Below, in pieces: positions 1 through 11,949 of a DNA stretch of 64,000 bases. Made by a program: the position numbers and the translations under genes. Under the pieces are notes generated by a model that saw nothing but the letters and a program-made list of their open reading frames with translations, was not told the origin of the DNA and searched no databases. The number at the start of each line of letters is the position of its first letter. The first letter of the stretch is position 1. The stretch covers positions 46,902,102 through 46,966,101 of the forward strand of contig CM059563.1 in the NCBI GenBank assembly GCA_030386875.1, given 5' to 3'. This stretch comes from Morinoia aosen (taxonomy: Eukaryota; Arthropoda; Malacostraca; Amphipoda; Talitridae).

Positions 1-249
1 GGAGGCAGAACTCTTTCTGAGATTTTGCACCTAGTGCCAACACCATCGATCTGAGGTACGCAATGTAACTTGCATGGCACAGTCGGCCAGCTAATGCAAG
101 TGAGGTTTCTGACAACAGCCACTACCGCAAATCGGGCCCTCACTGCTGGACAACTTGTCAAAAACAAAGAAGAACTTCGTCATCGATGACGTTGGTTGTT
201 CTCAGACCGATAACTAACAAGTAAGGAACAAGTGGGATCAATGGACTGA

Positions 250-495
250 TGATCAGAGATATATATGTTGCATGAATGCCAAAAATGTGTTGCATAATAA
301 TTGGAGATATGTTGCATGATAATCATAGATGAGATGCGTGATTTCCACACCCGTGTTAAAGGATAATCGGAGATGTATTGCATGAATATCAGAGAAATGA
401 TACGTGGATCTCAGGCGAACGCAACATGGTAATAATATTTGATGGGATTGTGAAATACATATAAAATAATCACCAGACAGATATATGTTGTGCAA
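250..495. repeat. degenerate tandem repeat, unit about 30-40 bp
   Basis: The core gagatatgttgcatgaat recurs with changes near 255, 283, 303, 369 and 481, often followed by a gagatgcgtga or gaaatgatacgtg block. Spacing is irregular and the copies are well diverged, so this is an old array. The flanks (1-249 and 496-900) show nothing recognisable. Short open frames here are by-products of the repeat. Confidence 0.45.
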
Positions 496-499
496 AAAT

Positions 500-1480
500 T
501 ACGGATGTTTGAGTAAGTAATTATAGAAAATTAGACTCATTGAAGTTCAAGTTCAAGTGACACCACGAATTGCAAAATATGAGCGTGTCGTGCGGCACAG
601 TTTGTCACGGTGCCAGACACATACGCAGACGTTTGGATGAGACAAAAATGTTAACGCTAGACGATGACATTTGTGCAGGATGTCAGGTTCACGGTACAAC
701 AGCCTCTTCACGAGGGCGATATAAAAAGATTGAAATATAAGGCCTACCTGACTACAAATCAAAGCCCATACGCACTCTTGCAACAAATGCTGTTGATCCT
801 GTGATTGGTAGCTACGGTATACTCCTGAGGAGCGCTAGTTCCCCAAAGAACACTGATGAAATCAAACACCATCATAACGCTGATTTAAAAGTACACCATG
901 AATAATTCTTCAAATCTCAGAAAATCGCCAGGTCTTCAAGATGACCTGAAAGACAATTGCTTTCTTCGTGGTTTTGGGCGGGCTGTGTTGCAGCAGTATT
1001 CATCGAGGCATTTCATTGCAACAGAGCAACATTTGACTATATCATTTCCCTGCTACAGCAAGGCTATAGCCAGTTCGTTCAGCGTCATCAGTAACGAGCT
1101 CATCAAAGCTTATACATCGACTGGTAACGAAAAATATGCGACTATAACTCGCGACTCGGCCAGAAAAATTCTCAATCCCAGTGTCTCCGTCTGACCAAAA
1201 CTCCCCCTGACCAAAATCCCCCATTCATCCCCAAATCCTGAGCCTCCTCCCCCTCGAAGTATGGGTTTCCGATATACTGCAGGCCTCGGCATCGACTTTA
1301 TTAGTTAGGCCAGTTATTTTCCTTTTTCCGAACACAGCCTGACGAAGCTGCATAGCTAACTTTAGCTACCCTCAATTTAGCAAGCATTTGTGCCGACAGT
1401 GCAGGCACAAGATAAAGAACCTCGACGAGGATAAGATTTCTGTTTAATTCCCGTCATAATTGTAATGCGATAACAGAGAG
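500..1480. other. unique sequence, no gene seen
   Basis: I see no repeat, RNA gene or recognisable protein. A 98-codon plus-strand open frame (898-1194) and overlapping minus-strand frames resemble no family I know and are within the length expected by chance in AT-rich DNA. Confidence 0.5.
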
Positions 1481-1489
1481 CGAAGTTCA

Positions 1490-1680
1490 AGTTCTCGCAA
1501 ATATTGGCTAATGCCTTGCAGAATTTCGAGCCACCGAAATGCGGTCGAGCTACGCGAGAGGGGAGCTGAGGGCTTCTTTTAAAATAATTTGCGAGGCAGG
1601 CAGCGCCAAGACAATGCGCGCTGGCGATCAGGTTTGCTTCTGAGAATGTGTTATTAATTTTCTGCAGGCCACTGCTACGA
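1490..1680. other. GC-richer unique block
   Basis: This stretch is clearly richer in G+C than the AT-rich DNA around it. It is not repetitive and has no long open frame. It ends near a polypyrimidine and ctgcag stretch at about 1660. It could be conserved non-coding DNA or a small exon. Only a cross-species comparison would tell. Confidence 0.2.
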
Positions 1681-1689
1681 ACATGTACA

Positions 1690-3680
1690 ATTTCAGATGT
1701 AATGGAAGTATCTGGATTTGATTTTCAAATAAAACAATGAGAAAACATTGTTCTGATTGCGTTGATTAAATAATATCGTTAAAAATTCCTCTTTCAGTAG
1801 AGCGTGAAAAACATCATACTACGTATGCTTTGTGTAATCTATTTTACGATTGGAAATATCATAACCGTCTTTGTTATGCTTGGAATAAAAATTATATGAT
1901 GTGATTTTTCTATGGCCAAACTCGCTCAAAATGTTAAAGTCACATCTAAACAATACCGTGTTTTCAAGATAGCATCTCTATCATCAACATTTAACATCAA
2001 TATTGAAGAGACAATAATATTTGAATGTTAAAAGAAAATTGGAGCACACTGTATGGGCATCCCTCGCACCAATTCAGGTATAAAGAAAAGGTTTTGAACA
2101 GAAGGGCAACATACAGCATCAATTTAGATAAAAGTTGTACACGCTGAAGAGGCAGGCAAACTCGACCTGACCGTCGTGAGGGCTGGCACTCGCAAGCGTA
2201 AAACCTGGAGAATTCGATTACGAGATCACCAAGGAAGGGTAACGCGCCATAGCCATGACCATAACCCGGGGGATTATGTTCAAAGTCAAAAGTTGGCCGG
2301 TCAGCTTAAAGAAATGGTTTAGAAAGCTTGCGCTTCCATGCTGCTGGAGGGGGGCGAAAATAATCCCAAAGCTTCAAAGCGTCTTGAATGTAATAGTAGA
2401 AACGAGGCATGGAGACGTCAGTTTGAACAGCAACATGGCATGTTAATCTGCGCTACTGAATTATACATGAGACAAATTTCATTCAAGTATTATTTTTGAG
2501 ACATGTGATTTCTTTTAATTTAACAGTAAGATGTCAGGTAAAGAAGAAGCAATTCAGCGTTTTTTTTTCGAGCTAAACCGGCTTCTCTTCTTGAAAATAA
2601 CGCAGTGCTGTTTTACTCTCACGCTCAAGACACACGGGAAATCTGAGCAACGTGTCCGTGTCCCCAGTGGACCAGCTGGGGTATGAAGGTTTAATAGAGA
2701 AAATTATTCACAAGCCACACAGCGGAAGTTTTTTTTTTGCAGCCGCGTGAAAACTTCAATTCGTTAGAAAGTTACAGGCTGCACGTACGTTCGTTGGAAT
2801 ACACACGAGTGAAAAAATGTCAAAAGTGATCCGTGAAACACGAAAAATGTACCAAAACAAATCGTGCATCTCAAGGAATTAAAACTATCGAAAGGCAGCC
2901 AAATAATGAGGGTAACTGGACCCTAACGTCTGGCAAAGAAGCTAAGTATCCAAACTTGGCTTGAAAGCTTGGTCTCGCGGCACAGAAACAGGCGTTCAAA
3001 CTTGGCCAACGCAGAGCGCTGCATTCAAACGCTCCAATTTCAAGGAGGGGGTCGGCTAGCTAAGCAATTTCCATCTCGACTTGCGCTCCTCAAGAACAAT
3101 TTCCTGCCCTTCGTAATGGCTTTAATGGAAATATTATGATGAGCAGCCAGGCCTGGGTGGAACAGGTTCTGAAGCCCATGACTAAACTCAAGTTACCAGA
3201 TATTTCAAACAAGAAATGTTAACTTGGCCATAGGATTAAGAGGTTATTTCTCAAAATGAAAAGTTTAATGTGAAATAGGGTTTACCGATTGTACCGTTAC
3301 AGTATTACAGTAATTACAGTATTTCGATTAAGAGATATTGAATGAGAAATAAATGTAGCTCAATTTTGAGAATGTAAAATTTTAAAATTAGGATAAGAGA
3401 CGAAATTATAAAAAAACACACTTTTGCATTTCAGAGCCATAAAAATAGTTATGACGCACTTCTTTGAGGAGTAACACATTTTATGGTGTGATATTTTGAA
3501 CCAATTCAAGTTTCAACCGCACTTACAATTAGTGCAGAAAACGTCACTTCGAAGACAATTTTCTAAAACTTCATAAATAGCGTGTCTTAATACATTTACC
3601 CCGTTAAAATACACTACTCAAATGAGGACAGTTTCAGTAAACTCTCTTTATCTCGCGTTAAATTAAGGTTCACACAAAAC
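1690..3680. other. AT-rich unique sequence, no gene seen
   Basis: The stretch is mostly AT-rich with short homopolymer runs (for example T8 at 2562 and T9 near 2731). A more GC-balanced part lies at about 2930-3180. I see no repeats or protein families. The 63-codon frame at 2255-2446 is not supported. Confidence 0.45.
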
Positions 3681-3759
3681 CCTCGTGAGACGAAAAATTA
3701 TGCCCTACAAAGTACAATCAATCAAATTCTCAAGCTTCATGAAGCACTTAGAAGAACTC

Positions 3760-4115
3760 TCCGTCAAAACTGCGCGCGTAACTCGTTCACTGACCCTCCC
3801 GAACACTCCAGCGCGACGTGTTAAGTCACTCTTCAGAGCGCCGTACGCTACTCCGACCCCGCCAGCGACAATTGCGTAGCTGGCCCCCAATTCCCCTGCG
3901 GCAATTGTGTCAATCAAGACATTGTGCCAGATTGCCTGTCCCCGAGAAACCAAACGCAGCTCCCTGGCAACGTCTTCAAGAGGCTGGAATGTGTGGCGCT
4001 AGCGGCCGCTGAGGCGGGACGGACGCTGCGGAAATTAGGGCCCTTGTAAAGGAGAGATTTGTATCGCGACCGAGAGGGAGCACCGAAAGGAAGACGCTGT
4101 ACCTCGGCCATCACA
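3760..4115. other. GC-rich unique block
   Basis: This is a sharp GC-rich island with several CpGs. Near 3868-3908 it has an inverted pair, caattgc and gcaattg, around a pyrimidine-rich centre. Open frames of 64-82 codons overlap on both strands, as GC-rich DNA often gives by chance, and none is recognisable. It may be a conserved non-coding element or promoter-like region. That rests on composition alone. Confidence 0.2.
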
Positions 4116-4139
4116 CGCCCGTAATTGTTTCCAAAGAGA

Positions 4140-5690
4140 CATGGAAAGCGAGCCGATAATTCACCAATACAAGTATGAATTCAATGAGATGTAGCGCATC
4201 GACACCTCAGACGGCACCTTACAGAAGCTCTTGCTCTGAACAAGCGAGGTTCGTGCGATTATAGACTTTTGTTGTGACTTCGTGCAGTAAAGCGAACCAT
4301 TCCAGCGTATTATATTAAAATCATCATGAAAACAGCAAGACTTCAATTTCAACCGATAGTATAAAAATCTCAGATCCAAGTTACGCACGTCTAGTGAACA
4401 TGATGAGCCAAAATGATGCAAACGAATTAGCGAAACTTATAACAGGTTTTAAATGCTGAAGGTTGCGCCGCATGGCACGCTAACTTTGGCCTACTCACTT
4501 CCAGCTAACAACACGATCGATGAGTGAGAGAACTATCCTACTCAATATGAATTGAGAAAAGGGAACGCGTTCCAGTACGTAGGTAATTGTTAGCAAACTC
4601 AATGAACGAATTCCCGATCGAAATTCGAATTTGAAAACACTAACATATATAAATATGATATACTGCAACGGAAAAGCTATTGCTTCCCATTTCTGTGGAA
4701 GATAGAAATATATTGAAAAATTCATTGCAGTCACGGACTATCTACTGAGCTTGAAAGCGATACCGCCAGCTTCAGTAATGACAAACAAACTTGAAATCAA
4801 AACATAGTGCTTGAGGTATGAAATCAGCCAACGTGATGCACCCACAACCATGGCTGAAGCAGGGGAAGGTCGTAGCTTCTTCATGAATTCTTTGATCTGC
4901 AGAAGAAGAGAATCGAGTCCTTGTAGCAGACAGAGAACGGACACCTCTATGGCACCACATCCATGCTCTCCTTGAAAAGCCGCAAGACTCGAAGGCAGAG
5001 CACAGCGGGGAAGTAATTTAAGAGACCTCACTTATTTACGGCCAGCACCGTGACTGAAGTGGTAGGCCGCAAGCCTTTACGGTTAGTAGCACGGCCATAA
5101 TCAGCAATTGATGGGTACGCAATGGTTGGATAATAAGGCCACAAGGAAGCGTAACAGCTTCGTTGAGAAAAATGGACTGTAAGTACGAAAGCCTTTAAGG
5201 AGGATGTATTGGACAAATGTGAAACTGTACGGTTAGGATACTTGAGGCTTTAAAGACATGAAGTAATTAAAGAAACAAAGAAATTATTTGGGTGGTGCAA
5301 TTGATGAGCCGTGAGCTCAAAAAAGAGTACGAACTCTTGAGAAAAAACTAAGTACGGAGGACAGTCCGCTCTGTTTCAGGAATGGAGGTCAGCGAATCCT
5401 TATAGAAAATTCTTACAAGCTCCGAAACTCTTTCTCTAAGATTATGAAACTAAAGTTTTAATCGGCAATCTTTCTAAATTTCAATTCAAATATAATTTGA
5501 TGCATTTTTTTCTCAAGAATAGTAGAATATGTACAGGTATATTTTAGCGTTCCTGCCAAAGACTTATATTGAACTAAAAACTATCTCCCGCTGCCAGTAA
5601 AAAATACGCACCAACAGGAAGGTACAAAGACACTCACACGTGAGAAAACACGCTCAATAATCACCGTGAATGCTCAAATCATGGGAATAG
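4140..5690. other. unique sequence, no gene seen
   Basis: AT-rich DNA without repeats I can recognise. Several open frames of 60-97 codons occur on the minus strand (4161-5216). They have no family features and weak, mixed codon use. Confidence 0.45.
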
Positions 5691-5945
5691 CGCACCTTGA
5701 ATGTGTGGTGAGGCTCGCGATGCTCCCGACGCTAAGATCTCTTCGTTAAGTGGCTGCCAGCGCCGGCATGTTCGAGGAGCAGCGGTGGCGGCAATAAGCT
5801 TCGCACAAGACCAATTTATGACCACTTATGCAGCCTTCAGAGAGGTTTATTTAGACCATGTGACAATATTTAAGGATATTTATTGCGGTCACTGCACAGC
5901 CCCAGCGCACACCTCCCCCAAATTGAGGCCACACGTGCGTTAGGC
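5690..5945. other. GC-balanced block with AT-rich factor-like motifs
   Basis: A unique block holds several homeobox- or forkhead-like cores close together: ccaatttatgacc (about 5811), ggtttatttagacc (about 5845) and ggatatttattgcgg (about 5874). They sit between GC-rich shoulders. Clustered sites like these are typical of enhancers, but short AT cores are common by chance. An 80-codon plus-strand frame spans the block and is not recognised. Confidence 0.2.
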
Positions 5946-6529
5946 CTGCGTAAACTTAGCGTTTTATTCTATGAAATGAATGTGGGCGTGTAGACGTGGA
6001 AAGTTCGTTTATCCGCTACCCTCTACTCGCCAGGGTCCCGTAAATGGCACGCTTATGTAAGTCGTTTTATCTTCATACTTGAGGAAAATAATTACTCACT
6101 GGTCTAAAACACTGTAATATACCTACCCATTACGTTAATGTTAATTCTAGTAGCCTCTTGCACTTCTAATATCAATAAATAATTCAAGTTCAACAGTACA
6201 ATTTACATAGTTTAAGAAATATGAGCGTTAGTAAAGAAGACGGTTTCCAATATTGCATGCAAATCAGTGACCCTGTTATAATGAGACCGGAGGATTGCAA
6301 ATATGGAAAAAAACGAAAATATTTTCTTATCATTCGATACGTGAGGGAAATGTGCACGTTACAGAAATCATGAGCAGATAGCCAAATTATGAACCGAGAA
6401 ATGCCAAATCGATAAAATAATTGCCTGCATTCAGCTGATGGTGCCGCTAGTGGAGAGAGAATTCATTTTTTTGCACTCACGGTAAAACGGTCTTCTGAGT
6501 GGCATTGTGAAACGCAACACTGAGGCATA

Positions 6530-6975
6530 AAATGAGCACATTTATGATTCTACACATCCAGACGCTCACGTACAGATCGAAACGTAAATCAAATGCCCTA
6601 GTCCGGTACGGTGCAGTCACAACTGAAACACAAGAATACGGACATACACAACTCCATCCAGCCCGACGAACGACCCAAATTCATTGGACGAGCACATCGA
6701 CGGTTCTTGCCTTCCAGATGCGCACAGGCAAATCGAATGCACTGGTCTGAATACAGCTCAACTACATGAATGCGGAGACGCGCCAGGCCCCGCGTAAATT
6801 TAGGAGGGCCCCAACTCACAGGGATCATTTAAGGGCGCGTGGAGCAAGACGTGGTCTTGACGTGCTAGTTGGCCGCGCGTTCCACGAGCACGTCCGCGCG
6901 CCGAGAGGGCGAGCGAGAGAGCACGGCTCCCTGTCAAGGCTACGAAAAAACAACCTCGTGATTGGCGTTCATTAA
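6530..6975. other. short direct repeat and GC-rich block
   Basis: Two diverged 20-bp copies of aaatcaaatgccctagtccg and aaatcgaatgcactggtctg lie at about 6587 and 6730. They are followed by a very GC-rich segment (6780-6945) with many CpGs and gcgcg runs. Overlapping short frames exist on both strands. No gene is recognised. Confidence 0.25.
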
Positions 6976-6979
6976 ATAA

Positions 6980-7935
6980 AGAGCATCGCGAGGACCTCGA
7001 AGAACTTGAAAAGTAGAGCACAAAAATCGACGCGATATCAGAAGCAGTGATGGTGTCAGAACACTGGGAAACTTGGCAAAGGCGTTTTCTGGTGGGTCTA
7101 GGATGGTAGATTCATAGCGGCACATAAAGCTCTGAATATCTGAGAGTAATGCCACTAGAGAACGCTTGAGTAAAATCAAATGATCAAGTTTGCAAAAACA
7201 AATCAGGGAAAAGAAGAGTAGAACTAAAATTTAACTTAGAAGAGGCAAATGGTTACAGAAATAACATCATAGATGAAACTTTTTCATTTTGTTTCGTATT
7301 GATCAAGTGACGTTTAGTAATGCATGATAATTTGAAACAATTTGAATCTTCTGGATCTAACTTCGTCGTTGGATTTGAAGATATTTCGATACTGTACATC
7401 GCATCGTAATGAGAGCCAAAATACAAAGTATTTTGCAATAATCTGGCATTGAGCAAGTCCGCGATTCAGCGATTAATGAAAAGAAAGCATTGCCATAAAA
7501 AGAACACCTTGCGAAGCAAATTTATTTTCACGTTTCCCGTGCACACAACTGTTCAAAATTTACGATGAAATGATGAGGATTATTTCGAATACCTCATCAT
7601 CAGTGCGGTGAAGTATTTATTTTTAATCGTTCACCACAGAGTGAGCATTGATAACATTCATGAGACTTCATCTATACAATCTCATCTTCCTTTAGTGACC
7701 ACCAACGGGTCACGTCGAATTCAAAATGTTAAGACAAGGATCCCACCCAATTACTCCAACACTACCTGCCGAGGTTACAAAACAGACCATGCCAGCACAG
7801 CTAGAGAAATTTCTACCATAAAATATTGACCCGGCCCATCGGAATGACTATTAAATATCGCCATAAATATTTCAGAAAAGATCGCACAATAATTCGAGCT
7901 AAAAGTAAGATTCATAAATTTAAATTCTTAAACTA
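6980..7935. other. AT-rich unique sequence, no gene seen
   Basis: No repeat or family is recognised. Short open frames (7253-7456 minus and 7608-7829 plus) are unsupported. Confidence 0.45.
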
Positions 7936-7940
7936 CCATA

Positions 7941-8510
7941 TCATTCTTCAGGCTGAGAGAAATCATGTTTGACCGCAAAAGAATGTAAGAAATCATATAA
8001 GTAAGATGGAACTACTAGGCTCGCAACGCCAAGTGCCACTTCAGAATCCACAGAGGAGTTTGGCGCTAATATCATCGCCTCAGGATACTGTAATATTGAA
8101 AACCTCAGATTTACATGAGAAGTGGGGGGTAAAAACAAAGGATGGGGCTGAGCAGAAAAAAAATAATCCGCGCCTTCAAGCCCCTCCATGATGCCAGAAC
8201 TTGCACGCGTGCTTTCAAAAATAAATAGTGGAACGCTTTTGCACAGAATGCTCACACACCCACATTCATTACTGATGGAGAGCGGCAGATTAGATCGCGA
8301 GCCACACGAAAAAAATGCAATTGGAGACAGATCCAACAATGCCATACATTGAAAACAGCTGTGAGGTTTCCAGATAAAGCTCATTTTATTAAAACAATTC
8401 ATACTTCTCTGCACGAAAAATATTAAATGGTAAACAAGCAACAAGAAGCTCACGAGAAGAGAAAAAAAAACTACAACTCGTAGATAGACAAAGCATATTT
8501 CAGAACTCAA
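7941..8510 (-). CDS. unidentified 189-codon open frame, possibly spurious
   Basis: This is the longest open frame in the window that is not built from tandem repeats. A hydrophobic stretch near the N-terminus (about residues 10-34, rich in V, F, L and S) would read as a signal anchor or single membrane segment. The middle is cysteine-containing (CFQC, CGCVSILC), and the C-terminal part has no clear motif. I recognise no family. From the base composition, a frame this long is not expected often by chance (my rough estimate is a few percent for the whole window), but there is no start context, no neighbour gene and no repeat evidence to support it. It could be a fossil exon or a chance frame. 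Confidence 0.15.
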   Translation of the reverse strand: MSSEICFVYLRVVVFFSLLVSFLLLVYHLIFFVQRSMNCFNKMSFIWKPHSCFQCMALLDLSPIAFFSCGSRSNLPLSISNECGCVSILCKSVPLFIFESTRASSGIMEGLEGADYFFSAQPHPLFLPPTSHVNLRFSILQYPEAMILAPNSSVDSEVALGVASLVVPSYLYDFLHSFAVKHDFSQPEE

Positions 8511-8519
8511 ATTTTAACA

Positions 8520-9375
8520 ATAGTTGATGCTTCTGAACTACAACCTTTTGTAGCACGAGTACAACGCAGCGCTTTGGTTTAGAGACTTGCACCTCTACTT
8601 TGTGTATTAAAAAGGCCATGTGCTTTGCGAGAAGGAAGGGTGGAAGCAGACCGCAAACAAAAAGAAGCAGCCACGAGACATGATGGCATCAAAGTAGAAG
8701 GGTCCTGAGTTGTTTTCTTAAGAGTCGAGTCTATTGATTCGGCAGAGTGTGACGCGCCTCATCAATATGGATTTGCATGGAGTGAAGGTAAGAGAAAAAG
8801 CGTACTGCTGGGGGGCACAACGCGCCTGCACTGCCGACGTCGGGACGCAGGGCACCGCCTATGTTGAAGGCAAACAAAATTTCGTAGCCCCGCACCCAAA
8901 GCAAAACTACACCCAGGGATCGCGATCAGAGTGCTCAGGTCGAGAGCCATCTGTCTGCCTTGTGCGCCTTACAAATCTTGGGGGCAAATTTATAGCGCAA
9001 GACCGAAGTTCTTGCAATCTGTCTCCAGCGACGCGCACCTTTCGATGCGGCGATAAGTTAACTTGAACACTCCTAAGCCCGCACACCAGCAGTTTAAACA
9101 CGAGCTGCAGAACACAGAAATATCAAGAAATTCTTCATTTAAACATAGTGAAAGGCGTACAATAAGTGAACTCTGCACCAAATCGTGCGTAGTTGTAATC
9201 GAAATGTGAGGAAAAAATTCACATTTGCATCTTGAAATAGATCATGCTTCTTGTGTGAGATTTTTACATTTCTTATGACGGGCAAAAAAGTAAATGCTCC
9301 GACTTGAGTTTATTTCCCAGCGTGGAACACGTTGATTTTTTCGTTGCATGCGCGAACGGAATTTGTGAAGACAGA
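8520..9375. other. unique sequence, no gene seen
   Basis: A moderately GC-balanced part (8730-9070) carries overlapping frames of 60-110 codons on both strands (the longest 8734-9066, plus). None is recognisable and none has supporting context. Confidence 0.4.
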
Positions 9376-9379
9376 TTTG

Positions 9380-9748
9380 ATCACGCGTTGGTTCAAGCAT
9401 CCCTAACAACAATAAAATATTCTCAAGAGAGGAAGGAGAAAAGCCTCATTAAGTACAGAATTGAAGGGAATGAGAAATCTACGCATAAGGTACACATGTG
9501 TTCCCACACTAAGCGCACAGTAACGGAAAATTGAAGGAAGTTTGTGAAACAAGATAAACGTTGAACCACAGGAAGTGAGGAAAAAATACAGCATTTAACT
9601 GAATAAATATGGTCCGTAACAGAATAAAAATACAACTCTACTTTTACAAAAGAAGGGCCTACCAAACCTTCACTTCGGAACATCATATCTTCCACCTGGG
9701 AGAGCTAATTGTCATTCGTAAAATAGTTGCATCCACCAAAGGGGAGTC
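9380..9748 (-). mobile_element. retroposon family A, copy 1
   Basis: This copy is diverged but collinear with the other family members. In order on the plus strand it has the catccctaacaac edge, the gagaggaagga block, a tattaag/agtac block, the gtgttcccaca block, gaaacaagataa, ggtccgtaacag, and gggcctacc followed by cacctgggag and gctaatt. A possible short target-site duplication flanks it (gtgaagac at 9365 and gcgaagac at 9749). Minus-strand sense is inferred from the family tail, which lies on the left. No coding capacity is apparent. Confidence 0.7.
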
Positions 9749-9924
9749 GCGAAGACTATGCTTGCTTGGTACGCATGCTCACAACAATTTAAAGTAAAAG
9801 TTTTTATCCTTTCTTCTTTGATGCAAGAAATGTGACTGAATTTCAGACCTGCAATCACCTCACATCCTTTAAGGAGAAGTGATGTGCTCTAAAGAGACTG
9901 AGGTATCAGACAGTGCAGGGAACA

Positions 9925-10375
9925 CACTTTGCATCAAAAACTGACTGCATCAGACACGAACAATTCCTCTGACTCAGCTATGCGTACAATAGATCAAATA
10001 CAGGCCACTCAACAAAACAATCCAGGCATCAATCACAGCCAGGCCACGCATCAAAACAAAACACAAGCACAGGCCACGTGTCAAATACAGATCATGCACC
10101 AAAAACAGAAAATGGATCAAATCCAAACCAATCACAACAGTCCCGGTATCAACATAGTTTATGCACCAAACACAGTTCATACGTCAAACGACTATGCATT
10201 AAATACAAACCAATCATCAAAACAGTCCCGGCATCAAACCTAGTCTATGCACCAAACACAGTCCATACATCAAACAACGACTATGTACCAAATACAAACC
10301 AATCATCATAACAGTCCCGGCACCAAACTAGTCTATGCACAGTCCATACATCAAACACCGACCATGCACCAAAAA
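9925..10375. repeat. degenerate tandem repeat, unit about 87 bp
   Basis: The landmark agtcccgg occurs at 10139, 10224 and 10313, giving spacings of 85 and 89 bp. Each is followed by a tatgcaccaaacacag and catacatcaaac block and by caaaccaatcatca. A shorter 15-20 bp caaa-rich sub-repeat extends the array leftward to about 9925, where copies are more decayed. Open frames here are repeat by-products. Confidence 0.7.
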
Positions 10376-10574
10376 ACAAGACATTTCAGGACACGGCAGG
10401 TCTGGTGCTGAGGAGGCCAGTAGCTGCAGAGGGAGCTCGCGTCTCAAAGGAACTCATTGAGCTCGAACTCCTCCACACATTTGCATCTGCTTTCATATTA
10501 GGTTTTCATTAAGCAAAGAGGAGCCGTCATATGTGCCTTCGAGCGGAAACAATACACGCCGCTCCGCGCCGCAG

Positions 10575-10920
10575 ACCGCCGTCGCAGCAACAGCAGCAGC
10601 AGCAATAACAGCAGCAGCAGCAATAACATCAGCAGCAGAAAATAACAGCAGTAGCCATAGCAAAAAAGAGCACCTGCAGCAGCAGAAAATAACAGCTGCA
10701 GCAGAAAATAACAGCTGCAGCAGAAAATCACAGCAGCAACAGAAAATAACAGTAGCTGCAGCGGGAAATATCAGCAGCTGAGCGGAAAATAACAGCAGCT
10801 GCAGCGGAAAATAACAGCAGCTACAGTGGAAAATAACAGCAGCTGCAGTGGAAAATAACAACAGCTGCAGCGGAAAATAACAACAGCTGCAGCGGAAAAT
10901 AACAGCAGTACAGGGGAAAA
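10575..10920. repeat. CAG-rich array grading into a 22-bp minisatellite
   Basis: The left part (10578-10640) is (CAG)n-like with ataa interruptions. From about 10770 it becomes a regular 22-bp unit, gcggaaaataacagcagctg plus ca, with gtgg and caac variants. Poly-alanine, poly-leucine or poly-serine frames appear on both strands, as CAG arrays always give, so the 122-codon minus-strand frame is not taken as a gene. CAG and CTG runs can form hairpins. Confidence 0.85.
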
Positions 10921-10924
10921 TAAC

Positions 10925-11575
10925 TTAACATTTGGAAGTCAGCATTTACTGCCTTACGCAGTGCAAATCTATGATTTCTGGACAACGCTACGGGATTAAC
11001 ATCGCGAGCTTGTTGCAACCAATAGACTTGGTAATGCATAACATATTTTCATTCAGGGATTTATTAGCTAACGAGTTAGGAGGCTCAATTATCGTGTCTG
11101 GGAAGTGTCCGACATACCACAAAACTTCATGCACTGCAAGAGAGTGCGTTGATAAGGTTATGGAAATGTGCGAATAAAACGCCCGAATAACGAAGAACAT
11201 AGCGAACACGACGCTTGAAGCATCAGTACCTGCGAATCGTTGCCACAAACACCATACCTGAAACAGGCTTAGTAGCAACTGTAAGAAAATGAAGATAAAA
11301 TTAAAATTTATACGAGCACAGGGAAATGAAGGTCAAATTGATAAATAATCGTCACAGAAAAACGCAAGGACTTCGGAAGCGCTTCTGAAATAAAACTATA
11401 ATTCCCCCATCACCAACTCGATTGCAACATATGAATAAAATACTATCTTGGAAGTGGATCGAAATTGAAATGCGATTGTTCTACAAAGATTATGATACAA
11501 CCATTTTTATAAACATAAATTGTAACCGAGAATAACTATCATTATAGCTTTTATGTTATTGTTTTCCTTCTTTAA
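10925..11575. other. unique sequence, no gene seen
   Basis: Ordinary unique DNA. Frames of 81 (plus) and 96 (minus) codons overlap each other at 10932-11278 and neither is recognised. Confidence 0.4.
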
Positions 11576-11577
11576 AA

Positions 11578-11948
11578 TAAAGTTAGTTTAAGATTCCCTA
11601 GTCACATCATAATCGATCTCAAGAGAGCGAAGAGAAAGGACTGTTTAGTTTGGAGTTAAAAAAATGAAAAATCTATGCACAAAGTGTGTTCCCACGGAGG
11701 ATACTATATGTATGAAAACATCAAGTTAATAAGGAAGAGAAAGAAAAAACAAAAGAGAAGATAGCAAAGAAGACCTGGAAACTGGAAGAAGCAAAATGGT
11801 CAAGAATGATAGAACTCAGAAGCCTTATTTATAGCTGATGTAACCTTCGGCTGAGGAGCCAGTCTTCGTTCCTTGTTGCCTGGGACAGACTAAGCTAACT
11901 AACCTAAACCTATTGCCTATACTATATCCCCCCCCTTCTGAGGGTATA
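11578..11948 (-). mobile_element. retroposon family A, divergent copy (subfamily B)
   Basis: The left edge, agttagtttaagattcccta, is the family tail-proximal end. The centre keeps ctatgcacaaagtgtgttcc (11670-11690). The right third differs from most copies: it carries gccagtc, a run of ctaactaacctaaacc, and cctatactatatccccccc before a final tctgagggta. The same right-hand module recurs at 35.4 kb, which defines a second subfamily. No clear target-site duplication is seen. Confidence 0.65.
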
Positions 11949-11949
11949 G

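Noticed and set aside
898..1194. A 98-codon plus-strand gene near the left end
   Set aside because: No recognisable motif or context, and the length is within chance expectation.
10533..10861. Poly-alanine or poly-leucine protein encoded by the CAG array
   Set aside because: CAG repeats are open in several frames by nature. No flanking exon or family signal supports coding.
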